The notes: generated by a model not told the origin, from the letters alone. A stretch of DNA of 64,000 nt from PMNU01 sp035479375 (GCA_035479375.1 DATIIT010000004.1:1-64000), one strand, 5' to 3'. Positions 8,003-14,662 are shown, numbered from the stretch's first letter. Made by a program: numbers and translations.

Positions 8003-8287
8003 ATGAACTTAACGAACGACGACCTTCAAGCAATACGCGACATCATCAAAGATGAAGTAAGTAGTATTGTTCGCAGTACAGTTAAGGAAGAACTCCGCCC
8101 TATCAGTGGAGAGCTTGAGGCCCTCCGGAACGATATTAAAGAAATATACGATATGCTTTCTGGGCTGGAGAGTAAAATAGCCCCCGATGCACAGTTTACT
8201 AAGCTTTCTCTAGAGCAGAAGTTACTAAAGCTAAATTCTGAACTCCTTGCAGCCGCAAAGCAGGCGGGCATAAGCTTGCCACGCTAA
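8003..8287 (+). CDS. Small coiled-coil protein
   Basis: A 94-residue protein beginning 'MNLTNDDLQAIRDIIKDEV', with heptad-like repeats to about residue 60 and a second helix at the C-terminus. From memory, similar short proteins with a start like xLTxxDLxxI are common in candidate-phyla genomes; the function is unknown. TGT-TAAAAT ends exactly 6 nt before the ATG, so it has its own leaderless-type promoter although it follows the dehydrogenase gene by 113 nt. It is the last rightward gene of cassette B. Confidence 0.75.
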   Translation: MNLTNDDLQAIRDIIKDEVSSIVRSTVKEELRPISGELEALRNDIKEIYDMLSGLESKIAPDAQFTKLSLEQKLLKLNSELLAAAKQAGISLPR

Positions 8288-8293
8288 CTTGAC

Positions 8294-8452
8294 TCACGAT
8301 TGAGATGACTCATTTTCATTTCCGGTGAGCAGCTCGTTGATCTCGTCTACGTCAATTTTTTCGTTTTCATTTCTGTTAAAAGTTTTTACTAGGCACTCGA
8401 TGCCCAGCCAGTTTTGATAACAGAGGTAAAATGCCGCGATTTTTCGCGGCAT
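8294..8452 (-). CDS. Possible 52-residue ORF crossing att-like site 2
   Basis: The frame starts at ATG 8452 inside the terminator hairpin ('MPRKIAAFYLCYQNWLGIE'), runs through the att-like site and ends in an acidic, protein-like tail ('EKIDVDEINELLTGNENE'). The part over the site reads WLGIECLVKTF; the same frame across site 7 reads WLGIMRLSQTF and also continues with an acidic tail. Either a real small gene overlaps the recombination site, or the site sequence simply lacks stops in this frame. No Shine-Dalgarno or promoter supports it. Confidence 0.3.
   Translation of the reverse strand: MPRKIAAFYLCYQNWLGIECLVKTFNRNENEKIDVDEINELLTGNENESSQS
8378..8410 (+). repeat. att-like site 2
   Basis: A 33-bp site with left arm AAAAGTTTTT, a variable centre containing CTAG, and right arm ATGCCCAGCCA, one base different from the tRNA end. 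It begins a 73-bp sequence that is repeated near-perfectly at 12142. Confidence 0.65.
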
Positions 8453-8475
8453 TTGTCTTTATCTGGCACCGCGCG
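8403..8475 (+). repeat. 73-bp direct repeat, left copy
   Basis: This stretch matches 12142-12214 with 5 mismatches in 73 positions and no gaps. It includes the end of the att-like site and the following hairpin. The two copies bound the 3.7-kb block of cassettes C1-C3 and look like the ends left by one insertion. A third, decayed copy starts near 9764. Confidence 0.85.
8429..8454. terminator. Terminator after att-like site 2
   Basis: A perfect 10-bp stem (AAATGCCGCG / CGCGGCATTT) with a 6-nt T-rich loop. It can act rightward, as the tRNA-type terminator of the site, and leftward at the end of the C1 operon. Confidence 0.8.
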
Positions 8476-8476
8476 A

Positions 8477-8728
8477 TTATCGCCTGAGGAAATATCTGAC
8501 ACAAGCGACCATACAGCCAACACCCCCACTCAAAATAAGTGGAGCACCGATCAATAGAAAGTACACCCCACCAAAGTCCGCATCACCGCAATTACTGGCG
8601 TCCGTAGGTAGACCCTTGCAGGGCTTAACGCCTAGATGTAAATAGTAGTAAACTAACATCAACCCCAGGATAGAAATGCCAATCCCTATAGCCGCTAAAG
8701 ATATCTTTGATAACTTCGTCATGATCAC
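8477..8728 (-). CDS. Small two-helix membrane protein
   Basis: An 83-residue protein with two hydrophobic helices (about 8-30 and 54-78), separated by a loop with three cysteines (PC at 37, NC at 47, GC near 71 in the second helix). It is unknown otherwise. The ATG overlaps the stop of the upstream membrane gene by 4 nt, so the two are translationally coupled. It is the last gene of the PadR operon, and the product is likely an inner-membrane partner of the 162-residue protein. Confidence 0.7.
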   Translation of the reverse strand: MIMTKLSKISLAAIGIGISILGLMLVYYYLHLGVKPCKGLPTDASNCGDADFGGVYFLLIGAPLILSGGVGCMVACVRYFLRR

Positions 8729-9213
8729 ATGAACAATTCTTCTTTTTTGACGCCGTTGATACGCTTCTTGTCAAGCTGGTAACGGTATAGATTGGCGAGC
8801 GGCAGCGCCGTACATACTGCGGTGATTAATATGGCAGTACTCACACTAATGCCTGGCTCCAGTAATGTCACCCAGCGTCTGCCGAACTGTTCGCCATCAA
8901 AGTGGATAGTGTAAATAGCACCGTAGGCATGATGTGCTGCAACGTAATTGTGGAAATACAAATACACAGGCCAGCTTATGACAAGCAGCAACAAAACCGA
9001 TATAAGCTGGAGCTTAATGGCAGCTAATCGTTTAGTACGCACCTGAATAGCTTGCGGCCACAGGAATAATGTCGCGACAGCTATAAATGATATCGTAATG
9101 ACCCAATTGTAATAGTTCGCTTCCTGGCTGAAGTGCCACAGGAAAGCCACTGGTATAAGAGCTAGTTGCAGGATCAGCCCACATTTAAATAGTATGTCGC
9201 GATGATTATTCAT
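8725..9213 (-). CDS. Four-helix membrane protein, PadR-linked
   Basis: A 162-residue protein with about four transmembrane helices and an exported loop between helices 3 and 4 ('HHAYGAIYTIHFDGEQFGRR'). No family is recognised. It overlaps the upstream PadR gene by 8 nt. Regulators of the PadR type often precede small membrane proteins or exporters that they control, so this is probably the effector of the operon. The C-terminus is charged (KKRINGVKKEELFM). Confidence 0.7.
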   Translation of the reverse strand: MNNHRDILFKCGLILQLALIPVAFLWHFSQEANYYNWVITISFIAVATLFLWPQAIQVRTKRLAAIKLQLISVLLLLVISWPVYLYFHNYVAAHHAYGAIYTIHFDGEQFGRRWVTLLEPGISVSTAILITAVCTALPLANLYRYQLDKKRINGVKKEELFM

Positions 9214-9589
9214 GATCTTCTCCTATTATTCTCTGAATTACTGGTTCGTTTACTAAGGCGGCAACATTGCGGGTTACGAATTGCCGTAGTACGTGCTCAC
9301 CCGTTGGAGTGAGTCTATATATTTTTTTGTCGGGTCCGCTGCTATTCTGCTCGACTTTAAACGCTACTAGGTCTGCCTCAGCATAACGTCGGAGCGCGCG
9401 ATACATGCTTTGGTCATCGGCCGTCAGCATATTACTAGTGTGGCTTTTTAGATAGCCTTTAATTGCCACCATGTGTTTCTGGCCATCCAAAAGAGCAATG
9501 AGTATCCATAGCGTAAGTTGACCGCGTTTATATATTTCCTCCCACCCAGCTAAAAGCTGATTCTCATATTTGGTTAATGTATTGGTCAT
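9206..9589 (-). CDS. PadR-family transcriptional regulator
   Basis: A 127-residue winged-helix DNA-binding protein. The pattern is PadR-like: a helix with 'GQLTLWILIALL', 'MYRALRRYAEADLVAF' (recognition helix and wing approach), 'KKIYRLTPTGEHVLRQF' (wing), and a C-terminal dimer helix. It is first in an operon with two membrane proteins. Its promoter contains a perfect 27-bp palindrome placed over the spacer and -10 box, so self-repression is likely. The ATG is 9 nt from the -10 box, with no clear ribosome-binding site. Confidence 0.85.
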   Translation of the reverse strand: MTNTLTKYENQLLAGWEEIYKRGQLTLWILIALLDGQKHMVAIKGYLKSHTSNMLTADDQSMYRALRRYAEADLVAFKVEQNSSGPDKKIYRLTPTGEHVLRQFVTRNVAALVNEPVIQRIIGEDHE

Positions 9590-9594
9590 ACCTT

Positions 9595-9627
9595 AGGTAC
9601 TATACCAATGGTATAGTACCTTGTCAA
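9595..9627 (-). promoter_or_regulatory. PadR operon promoter with palindromic operator
   Basis: On the minus strand TTGACA (9627-9622) and TATAGT (9604-9599) are separated by 17 bp, a near-consensus sigma-70 promoter. A perfect palindrome, two 12-bp arms AGGTACTATACC / GGTATAGTACCT around AAT (9595-9621), covers the spacer and -10 box. This is the expected layout for an autorepressor site. Confidence 0.85.
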
Positions 9628-9646
9628 CATCTCCTTCTGCGCGGAA

Positions 9647-9835
9647 TCATACTGCATTAACGATCAATACTTCACGACGATGATATATAAAACCGAGTTC
9701 CTCTAACCTTATACCGAGGCTAATAAAATCTGTGATCAAGGGGTGCCAGCTGAGGGACTCATCCCTAGCCAATTTGATAACAGCTGTAACGTGCTCCGAT
9801 TTTCGCAGTATTAGCTCGTATGGCGCTCGAGCCAC
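9647..9835 (-). CDS. Possible 62-residue ORF crossing att-like site 3
   Basis: The frame starts 'MARAPYELILRKSEHVTAV' and ends 'FIYHRREVLIVNAV', overlapping the end of the Doc gene by 25 nt. Its middle lies over a decayed att-like site. The block 'HPLITDFISLGIRLEEL' resembles 'NPFVTDLLILAKKLEGI' in the fragment at 10428-10586, with many differences at third codon positions. That hints at real coding and at a shared gene family at these junctions. It could equally be a shadow of the repeat. Confidence 0.4.
   Translation of the reverse strand: MARAPYELILRKSEHVTAVIKLARDESLSWHPLITDFISLGIRLEELGFIYHRREVLIVNAV
9739..9771 (+). repeat. att-like site 3 (decayed)
   Basis: CTCATCCCTAGCCA matches the tRNA 3' end CTCATCCCCAGCCA with one change. 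The following ATTTGATAACAG is shared with the 73-bp repeats at 8403 and 12142, and a degenerate version of their hairpin follows. The left arm (AGGGGTGCC) resembles that of sites 4 and 5 rather than AAAAGTTTGG. Confidence 0.55.
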
Positions 9836-10194
9836 AGGGCGATATCCGTAACCGTCAAATGGTCGGTTGCCACGCGTACTGTAAAATCTTCTAGATCCTT
9901 CGGGGTAGCAGTAAGACTTTTACCATTTCGTACTAGAAATATACCGCAAACAGTTATTGCCGTGCGTTTATTCCCATCACTGAATGAATGGTCGCCAACA
10001 ATATTGTGCAGATATACCGCTGCTTTTTCGTAGACTGTAGGATATTGTTCTTTTCCAAACACTTCTTGGCGAGGCGCATTGACTACAGACTTTAACCTGT
10101 CCTCGTTACGCACGCCATGCGAACCGCCAAAATCCTCTATGATCTGAAAATGCAGCCGTAGTATTTCCTCGATGCTCAAATACTGCATACTCAT
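9811..10194 (-). CDS. doc: Doc-type Fic toxin (kinase-like)
   Basis: A 127-residue member of the Doc branch of the Fic fold. Doc of phage P1 phosphorylates EF-Tu and stops translation. The active-site motif is intact: H69-S-F-S-D-G-N-K-R77, the HxFx(D/N)GNKR form typical of Doc, which differs from the AMP-transferring HxFx(D/E)GNGR of Fic. 'YLHNIVGDHSF' precedes it, and the length is normal. The start overlaps the stop of the upstream antitoxin gene by 4 nt, so translation is coupled. It is a functional-looking toxin inside the tRNA-Gln array. Confidence 0.92.
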   Translation of the reverse strand: MSMQYLSIEEILRLHFQIIEDFGGSHGVRNEDRLKSVVNAPRQEVFGKEQYPTVYEKAAVYLHNIVGDHSFSDGNKRTAITVCGIFLVRNGKSLTATPKDLEDFTVRVATDHLTVTDIALWLERHTS

Positions 10195-10409
10195 CGTTCA
10201 GAGAGATTCTTCAGGGTCTGACCGTACTTCTGCACGAAGCTGTCATATTCTTTCAGCAGCTTCTCGTGCTTGCCTGATTCTTTGACTAATTCTACTTGTA
10301 TTTTGAGCATATCACCGCGCTTAGCACCAAGGCGAGCGATATCTTTTTTAGATAATGTCACGCCTTCGCTTGAACCGATTTGAATGAGTTTCTGTGTTGT
10401 TTCAATCAT
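10191..10409 (-). CDS. AbrB/MazE-like antitoxin
   Basis: A 72-residue protein with an N-terminal swapped-hairpin DNA-binding motif ('LIQIGSSEGVTLSKKDIARLG', then 'GDMLKIQV'), as in AbrB/MazE antitoxins, and a charged C-terminal helix that should bind the toxin. It precedes the Doc gene with a 4-nt overlap. Doc is usually paired with Phd, so an AbrB-fold partner is the less common arrangement. Such antitoxins generally bind their own promoter; no clear palindrome is seen just upstream. Confidence 0.85.
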   Translation of the reverse strand: MIETTQKLIQIGSSEGVTLSKKDIARLGAKRGDMLKIQVELVKESGKHEKLLKEYDSFVQKYGQTLKNLSER

Positions 10410-10427
10410 GCCTCTATTATAAGTAAA

Positions 10428-10586
10428 TTATAACCTGGCGTCAAGGCTTATACCCTCCAACTTCTTAGCAAGAATTAAAAGATCCGTGACGAAGGGGTTC
10501 CCAGCGCTAGACTTACCCCCCCCAGCCAAGCTATTGACACTAGCATTATGAGAGATCAAATCAATAACTAAGTTGTCGCGCCCACC
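10428..10586 (-). pseudogene. Gene fragment without start, over att-like site 4
   Basis: An open frame of 53 codons with no good start codon, ending 18 nt before the antitoxin gene. The end reads 'GNPFVTDLLILAKKLEGISL' and matches part of the ORF at 9647-9835. It spans the site at 10496-10528. It is probably the remnant of a small gene cut by recombination. Confidence 0.35.
10496..10528 (+). repeat. att-like site 4 (weak)
   Basis: It ends in CCCCAGCCA like the tRNA and has GGTTCCCAG in the left arm, as in site 5 (12117-12149). CTAG occurs at the same offset as in sites 2 and 6. The central part has drifted, including a run of eight C. Confidence 0.4.
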
Positions 10587-10648
10587 TTACGTAGCTTTGC
10601 TTTTGATTTGGAAAAATAATTATGAGCTTTAAAGATACTAACCGGCCA

Positions 10649-12055
10649 CTACCCTAATGCGCGAACGACAGTAAGCTGAGCCGTTGGATGATCGCCAGCA
10701 GTAAGCTCCGTAAGCGTAAACTGAATATTCTCCGAGCCTATCCGGATTGTCATGTGCTTGTTCGGGTCGCCGCTGCCGAGGCCTAACCTGTCGTGGTCAA
10801 CGCCAAGCGGAATGATAGAAGTGAATCCCCCTATTTGGCCGTCGGCCACAGTCTCGCCTGCGCCGTAAGCCTTAAGGGTATATTCTGCATCTTCGTCGCT
10901 TAGTTCAAACATGATAGCGCTAACATCTCTAAGCGTACCCGGCTGCAGAGGCAAACGAATAAGTTTTATGCCGTCGGTGGCATCCGCAACCGCAGTGATG
11001 GTTGTGCTCAACGTTTCACCGCCCTTGACCGTGGCTACTTGTTTCGGATCGATAACACCGTTACGCAGTAATTCGTAACCGCTTAACGGGTCTGGGTCAG
11101 TCATCTCTGGCGCAAGCGCTCCACCGCCAGCAATGGTTTGAGTGTTGCCGCGGTCTTGCATTTCGGTATTGTAGTCGAGCGTGATGGTGGTGCCATCAGG
11201 CGTAACTTCATATTTTTGATCATGATAGTAGTGCAAAAGGTGGTTGAGTTCGTGCGCCAGAACCGGAACGGTCTCTTTCTCGTCTTTGTATACCACAATA
11301 TCACCCCCTGTCTTGTCGGCATGCGCATGTGCAACAGGAACAGTCGGCGGCACATTTCCGTTGGCGTCTAGCACTACCACATCCAGCGTATCGTTGTTGT
11401 CGGCATGTATATCACTCAGGATCTCATCACTTGTCGGCTTAATACTATCGTTTGCATCTTGAAGGTCTATCGGGAGCATATGTGTCTGTGTGTCCACGTG
11501 GACCGGTAATGTTGTAAAGCCGGCCTTGTGATTCATTGCGTCGTCGATTGCTTTTAGCGCTCCCTTTACATCGGCCACGGATTTAGCCTGGTCTGCCGGG
11601 CTCACGGGCGACGTGTCTGCAAGCTGCGCAAAGTGGACATCCACGGCTTTGTAATGAGGCAACGGAACCGTTTCTGCCGGCCCGGAGGCAGATGGTGTGA
11701 GATCTGCCGATGCCGAGGGAACTGGTTTGGGGTCAGCCCCGTTTTCTGTAACAGCAGCCAGACCACTGGCTAGAGCTGCCCCACTCACAACCACCGCCGC
11801 CGCACGAACGCCTTTTGACAACCGACTGGGTTTACTCAGATGCGCAAGTGCGTCTTCTGGTAGAGCCGGGCCATCAGCAGGATGCACGCCCGGCAGAGGC
11901 ACTCGCATTAACTGTCCGGTTAGTGTTTCTGGCCCTAATTCCAGCCGGAAATCTGGCGGCAACAACTCCCGCTGCCCGGGCGTGAGTACCTTATCTTCTA
12001 GGGGGGCGCCGGGGGCCTTGTCGTCAGGTACGAGGGGCGAGCTATCGTGATTCAT
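10649..12055 (-). CDS. Membrane-anchored HExxH metalloprotease-like protein
   Basis: A 468-residue protein. Residues 1-80 are proline-rich and probably cytoplasmic. One hydrophobic helix follows ('AAAVVVSGAALASGLAAV', about 85-102), then an exported region. His268-Glu-Leu-Asn-His272 with 'VLAHELNHLLHYYHD' is the zinc-binding helix of a metallopeptidase; a third ligand is not obvious. The C-terminal part (about 340-468) looks like a beta-rich PPC-type domain. The substrate is unknown. G+C is nearer to the core than in cassettes A and B. Confidence 0.75.
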   Translation of the reverse strand: MNHDSSPLVPDDKAPGAPLEDKVLTPGQRELLPPDFRLELGPETLTGQLMRVPLPGVHPADGPALPEDALAHLSKPSRLSKGVRAAAVVVSGAALASGLAAVTENGADPKPVPSASADLTPSASGPAETVPLPHYKAVDVHFAQLADTSPVSPADQAKSVADVKGALKAIDDAMNHKAGFTTLPVHVDTQTHMLPIDLQDANDSIKPTSDEILSDIHADNNDTLDVVVLDANGNVPPTVPVAHAHADKTGGDIVVYKDEKETVPVLAHELNHLLHYYHDQKYEVTPDGTTITLDYNTEMQDRGNTQTIAGGGALAPEMTDPDPLSGYELLRNGVIDPKQVATVKGGETLSTTITAVADATDGIKLIRLPLQPGTLRDVSAIMFELSDEDAEYTLKAYGAGETVADGQIGGFTSIIPLGVDHDRLGLGSGDPNKHMTIRIGSENIQFTLTELTAGDHPTAQLTVVRALG

Positions 12056-12116
12056 GTATGCAAGTATGCTGCAGAGGTTCGCCCGTGTCTACATAATTGA
12101 ACTCTCAACTCTCTTC

Positions 12117-12149
12117 AACAGTTTGGTTCCCAGACCTCATCCCCAGCCA
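12117..12149 (+). repeat. att-like site 5
   Basis: A 33-bp site: left arm AACAGTTTGG, right end CCTCATCCCCAGCCA. The last 15 bases equal the tRNA 3' end and GGTTC of the T arm is also kept, so it is the best-preserved copy of the tRNA end. Confidence 0.8.
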
Positions 12150-12214
12150 AATTTGATAACAGAGGTAGAATGCTGCGATTTTTCGCGGCATTTGTCTTTA
12201 TCTGGAACCGCGCG
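12142..12214 (+). repeat. 73-bp direct repeat, right copy
   Basis: Near-identical to 8403-8475 (5 mismatches, no gaps). Together they flank cassettes C1-C3. Confidence 0.85.
12168..12193. terminator. Terminator after att-like site 5
   Basis: The second copy of the hairpin seen at 8429-8454. One C-to-T change turns a G-C pair into G-U, and the T-rich loop is unchanged. Confidence 0.7.
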
Positions 12215-12390
12215 CCTTTTGACTCGCTTCCGCCTTCTATGGAAAAGCTACAATCGTATTGAAAACCTGATTGTATCCCAATGTATTCCATAATAATGTC
12301 TTTGTGTTAATTTATATGAGATAAAGATTGAACCAAATGACGACCTAATAGAGCTTCAGTAGCTAGGCATTATCAGCCTTCCGCAGTTAT
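12215..12390. other. Intergenic tail of the 12056-12390 gap
   Basis: The gap between the metalloprotease and the next gene holds site 5, the 73-bp repeat and its hairpin. The remaining 176 bases are A+T-rich and I see no gene, terminator or further repeat in them. Confidence 0.5.
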
Positions 12391-13065
12391 CTAAAACTCG
12401 ACGTCCAGGTTAATCAGTGCGTGTAACGGAAAGATCGGTGTAGGCAGTGTACTGCCGGCCGTCAAAGCACCAATGGGTGCGATGGGCGCATCAGGATATG
12501 CTGTCTGATAGTCCGTGATGCTAAGATCAATAACTCTGGAGATATCGACTAACGCAAACTGGCCCACTCGACCTGGTCGCATACAAGGACTAAGCGTTGC
12601 TTCGCCTAACGCTCTGGAGGCAGCTACGAAGCGTGCACCTCTCTCCGCCGCAATAAGACCGTCGTCCGGACGGTGTTTATTGTGCCAGCAGCCAGAAAAG
12701 CGTTCGCCGTTATCGATACTTTGCGCCCACAAATTAACTTGGCCGGATGGCGTTTTGCATAGCGATACAACCATGCCGTCCGCTGCTAGGCCGATAGGAC
12801 CATAAGGGTATGTTGGCGCTGCCCCACTCTCTTCTATTATTCCATGATGGCGCCGCGCTACGAAAGCTGCAAATTGACGCGCCACCGCTCCATAGGTGAG
12901 AATGGGCTGCGCGGACGATCGATCACCAGCCATCAGCCTGACTGTCTCTGTGCGTCCAGAGTACTCTTGGGGCAAAGACCTGCGGACCTTCTGTTGGATC
13001 CAGTTGATACAGGTCTCCAGCAAAAGTGGGTCAAACTCTGCTAGCGAAGGTGCACGTTCTGTCAT
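12391..13065 (-). CDS. Hypothetical protein
   Basis: A 224-residue soluble protein I do not recognise. It has a charged N-terminal helix region and a central beta-rich part ('YGPIGLAADGMVVSLCKTPSG'), with no signal peptide, membrane helix or known motif. TATAAT lies 10 nt before the ATG, with no Shine-Dalgarno. It is divergent from the HD-domain gene with an 83-nt spacer, so the two promoters sit back to back and may be co-regulated. Confidence 0.65.
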   Translation of the reverse strand: MTERAPSLAEFDPLLLETCINWIQQKVRRSLPQEYSGRTETVRLMAGDRSSAQPILTYGAVARQFAAFVARRHHGIIEESGAAPTYPYGPIGLAADGMVVSLCKTPSGQVNLWAQSIDNGERFSGCWHNKHRPDDGLIAAERGARFVAASRALGEATLSPCMRPGRVGQFALVDISRVIDLSITDYQTAYPDAPIAPIGALTAGSTLPTPIFPLHALINLDVEF

Positions 13066-13148
13066 TTAGCGTCTCATTATAAAATATCTCGTACTATTAT
13101 GCGATCTTCACCTTTTGCCCGAGCACACTTGCAGGATACAATTAGGCA

Positions 13149-13769
13149 GTGAGTTTTCCCACCGATAAAGCCATCTTGGACCTCCATAAAAAATATGCAC
13201 CGACCGAGCAATCCTTGGCGGTCGTGTATGGCCATTGCCAAATTATTGAAAAGATTGCAGCAGAGCTGATCAAGCGAAACCAACTCAAAGTGGATACAAA
13301 GCTGGTGCATGCCGCGGCATTGCTTCACGACATCGGCTACTATCCTTTGCTGGACAAAAACGGCTACGAGCCGAAGGGCGAAGGTATTAAGCATGGTGTT
13401 ACTGGCGCGGAGATGCTTCGTAAGGAAGGAGTCGGTGAGGCCATATGTCGCATAGCAGAAAGGCATACCGGCGTAGGCTTGACCCGCGGGGGAATCCTGA
13501 AGTTTCACTTGCCCTTGCCTGCGCGTGATTTTATTCCTGAAACTGCCGAAGAATGGCTTGTTGCATATGCAGACAAACTGCACAGCAAGTCGATCTTGGT
13601 TGATGAGCCGCACGATATACTTGGCTGGTTTAATCGTCCCGAAACGTACCTGGAATACGCACGAAGATTCGGCGAGGAGAATGCGGCGCGTTTTGCAGAG
13701 CTGGTTAAAAAGTATGGCGCTCCCGATTTGGCAGCAATGGCAAACGAGTATAGGCAACCGCTTAAATAG
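13149..13769 (+). CDS. HD-domain phosphohydrolase-like protein
   Basis: A 206-residue protein of the HD superfamily, metal-dependent phosphohydrolases acting on nucleotides or phosphoesters. Visible metal-binding elements: His29 in 'YGHCQIIEKIA', 'HAAALLHDIGYYP' (the HD pair), 'ERHTGVG', and 'VAYADKLHS' (the last Asp). The order and spacing match the family and the site looks intact. The start is GTG at 13149; TACAAT ends exactly 6 nt before it, so the mRNA is probably leaderless. The substrate is unknown. It sits in cassette D, followed by a membrane protein gene with its own promoter. Confidence 0.88.
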   Translation: MSFPTDKAILDLHKKYAPTEQSLAVVYGHCQIIEKIAAELIKRNQLKVDTKLVHAAALLHDIGYYPLLDKNGYEPKGEGIKHGVTGAEMLRKEGVGEAICRIAERHTGVGLTRGGILKFHLPLPARDFIPETAEEWLVAYADKLHSKSILVDEPHDILGWFNRPETYLEYARRFGEENAARFAELVKKYGAPDLAAMANEYRQPLK

Positions 13770-13861
13770 TCGGTTCTGCATAGCGTCTGTCCTCGTCCAG
13801 CAAATCTCGCATTTCACGAATCTCTTGCGCTAATTTGCCCTCAACTTGTTATATTAATTAG

Positions 13862-14473
13862 ATGGATTTCAAAGTTCTTTTAGGTTTCGCTGCCACTGGT
13901 TTAGCAATAATCAGCTACGTCCCATATATCCGCGAAATACTGAATGGAAAAACAAAGCCTCATGCATTCTCTTGGCTTATTTGGGCGATCATCACCTACA
14001 TTGCCGGAACAGCGCAGCTAACTGGCGGCGGAGGCTGGGGTTCTATGGTAGCGTTTACTACCGGCACAATTTCCGCCTGGATTGCATATTATTCGTTTCG
14101 GCACCGAGCCATCACCATTACTAAAGGCGACTGGGTGAGCCTTGCCGTAGCGCTTGCCGCTATACCGCTTTGGATTATTACGAAACAGCCACTCGTGTCC
14201 GTGATTATCATTTCAGTCATTGATCTAGTAGCCTTTTGGATCACTATTCGAAAAACATACCACCTTCCGTATTCAGAGAATCTTGCCCAGAGCTTTATGA
14301 GCACAGCCAAACATCTGTTGACTATCGGCGCACAGCAACGCTTTAGTTGGGTGACGCTGCTATACCCTGCTTCGCTAGCAGTCACAACAGCAGGATTCAC
14401 TATTATGATTCTGGTACGCAGACGACAAGCAACTCCCCCAAAGCATGAGTCCAGTGAGGTTCTTCCTGGGTAA
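13862..14473 (+). CDS. PQ-loop-like membrane protein
   Basis: A 203-residue protein with six to seven hydrophobic helices. The first 60 residues resemble a PQ-loop/SWEET-type repeat ('ATGLAIISYVPYIREILNG' and 'KTKPHAFSWLIWAIIT'). A role as transporter or sensor of small molecules is possible but unproven. TGT-TATATT ends 6 nt before the ATG, giving a leaderless-type start. The last codons run up to att-like site 6. Confidence 0.75.
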   Translation: MDFKVLLGFAATGLAIISYVPYIREILNGKTKPHAFSWLIWAIITYIAGTAQLTGGGGWGSMVAFTTGTISAWIAYYSFRHRAITITKGDWVSLAVALAAIPLWIITKQPLVSVIIISVIDLVAFWITIRKTYHLPYSENLAQSFMSTAKHLLTIGAQQRFSWVTLLYPASLAVTTAGFTIMILVRRRQATPPKHESSEVLPG

Positions 14474-14478
14474 TAGGG

Positions 14479-14511
14479 AAAAGTTTGGGCTAGCAACCAT
14501 CTCCCCAGCCA
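14479..14511 (+). repeat. att-like site 6
   Basis: A 33-bp site: left arm AAAAGTTTGGG, centre CTAGCAACCATC, right end TCCCCAGCCA. It lies 5 nt after the stop of the membrane gene of cassette D. Confidence 0.75.
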
Positions 14512-14524
14512 TGCCGTGATACTT

Positions 14525-14553
14525 AAAACCACCCTGTGAAGCGAGGTGGTTTT
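14525..14553 (+). terminator. Terminator after att-like site 6
   Basis: A 9-bp stem AAAACCACC / GGTGGTTTT begins 14 nt after the tRNA-end copy, the same arrangement as at the tRNA and at sites 1, 2 and 5. Confidence 0.75.
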
Positions 14554-14628
14554 AATTCAGCTTTAGCTTTGATTTTGATCAAGTCTAAACTCACATAAGT
14601 CTTGTGTGGGCATCCTTACTTTTATATG

Positions 14629-14662
14629 CCTAAGTTTGACATATGTCTTACTTAGGTATAGC
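14629..14662 (+). promoter_or_regulatory. Promoter with PadR-type dyad operator
   Basis: CCTAAGT and ACTTAGG are the outer arms of a 28-bp dyad (14629-14656) centred on ACATATGT. TTGACA (14636-14641) lies inside the dyad and TATAGC follows it at 14657. A regulator bound here would block RNA polymerase. The PadR gene of the same operon is the obvious candidate. Confidence 0.7.

Larger units (their letters stand above)
7085..8410 (+). mobile_element. Cassette B of the tRNA-Gln array
   Basis: A 1.3-kb unit between two att-like sites. It holds a terminator hairpin, a short-chain dehydrogenase gene and a 94-codon coiled-coil gene, both rightward and each with its own leaderless-type promoter, and possibly a 52-codon leftward frame at its right end. 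No recombinase gene is present. Confidence 0.55.
8411..9771 (-). mobile_element. Cassette C1 (PadR/membrane operon)
   Basis: The segment between att-like sites 2 and 3 contains one leftward operon: a PadR-type regulator and two small membrane proteins, under a strong palindromic promoter/operator. No recombinase gene is present. Confidence 0.45.
9772..10528 (-). mobile_element. Cassette C2 (toxin-antitoxin unit)
   Basis: Only about 0.75 kb lies between att-like sites 3 and 4, and it contains little besides the AbrB-like/Doc pair. If both decayed sites are real, the toxin-antitoxin module is a cassette of its own and may stabilise the array. Confidence 0.4.
10529..12149 (-). mobile_element. 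Cassette C3 (metalloprotease unit)
   Basis: The segment between att-like sites 4 and 5 holds a single large leftward gene, the HExxH protein. The right border coincides with the second copy of the 73-bp repeat. About 120 nt right of site 4 (10529-10648) have no further gene. Confidence 0.4.
12150..14511 (+). mobile_element. Cassette D of the tRNA-Gln array
   Basis: A 2.4-kb unit with a leftward unknown gene and two rightward genes (HD-domain protein, PQ-loop-like membrane protein), each with a -10 box close to its start codon. It is bounded by sites 5 and 6. No recombinase gene is present. Confidence 0.5.

Noticed and set aside
13077..13817. 246-residue leftward ORF opposite the HD-domain gene
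   Set aside because: The plus strand has an intact HD site and a promoter; the antisense frame shows no family pattern.
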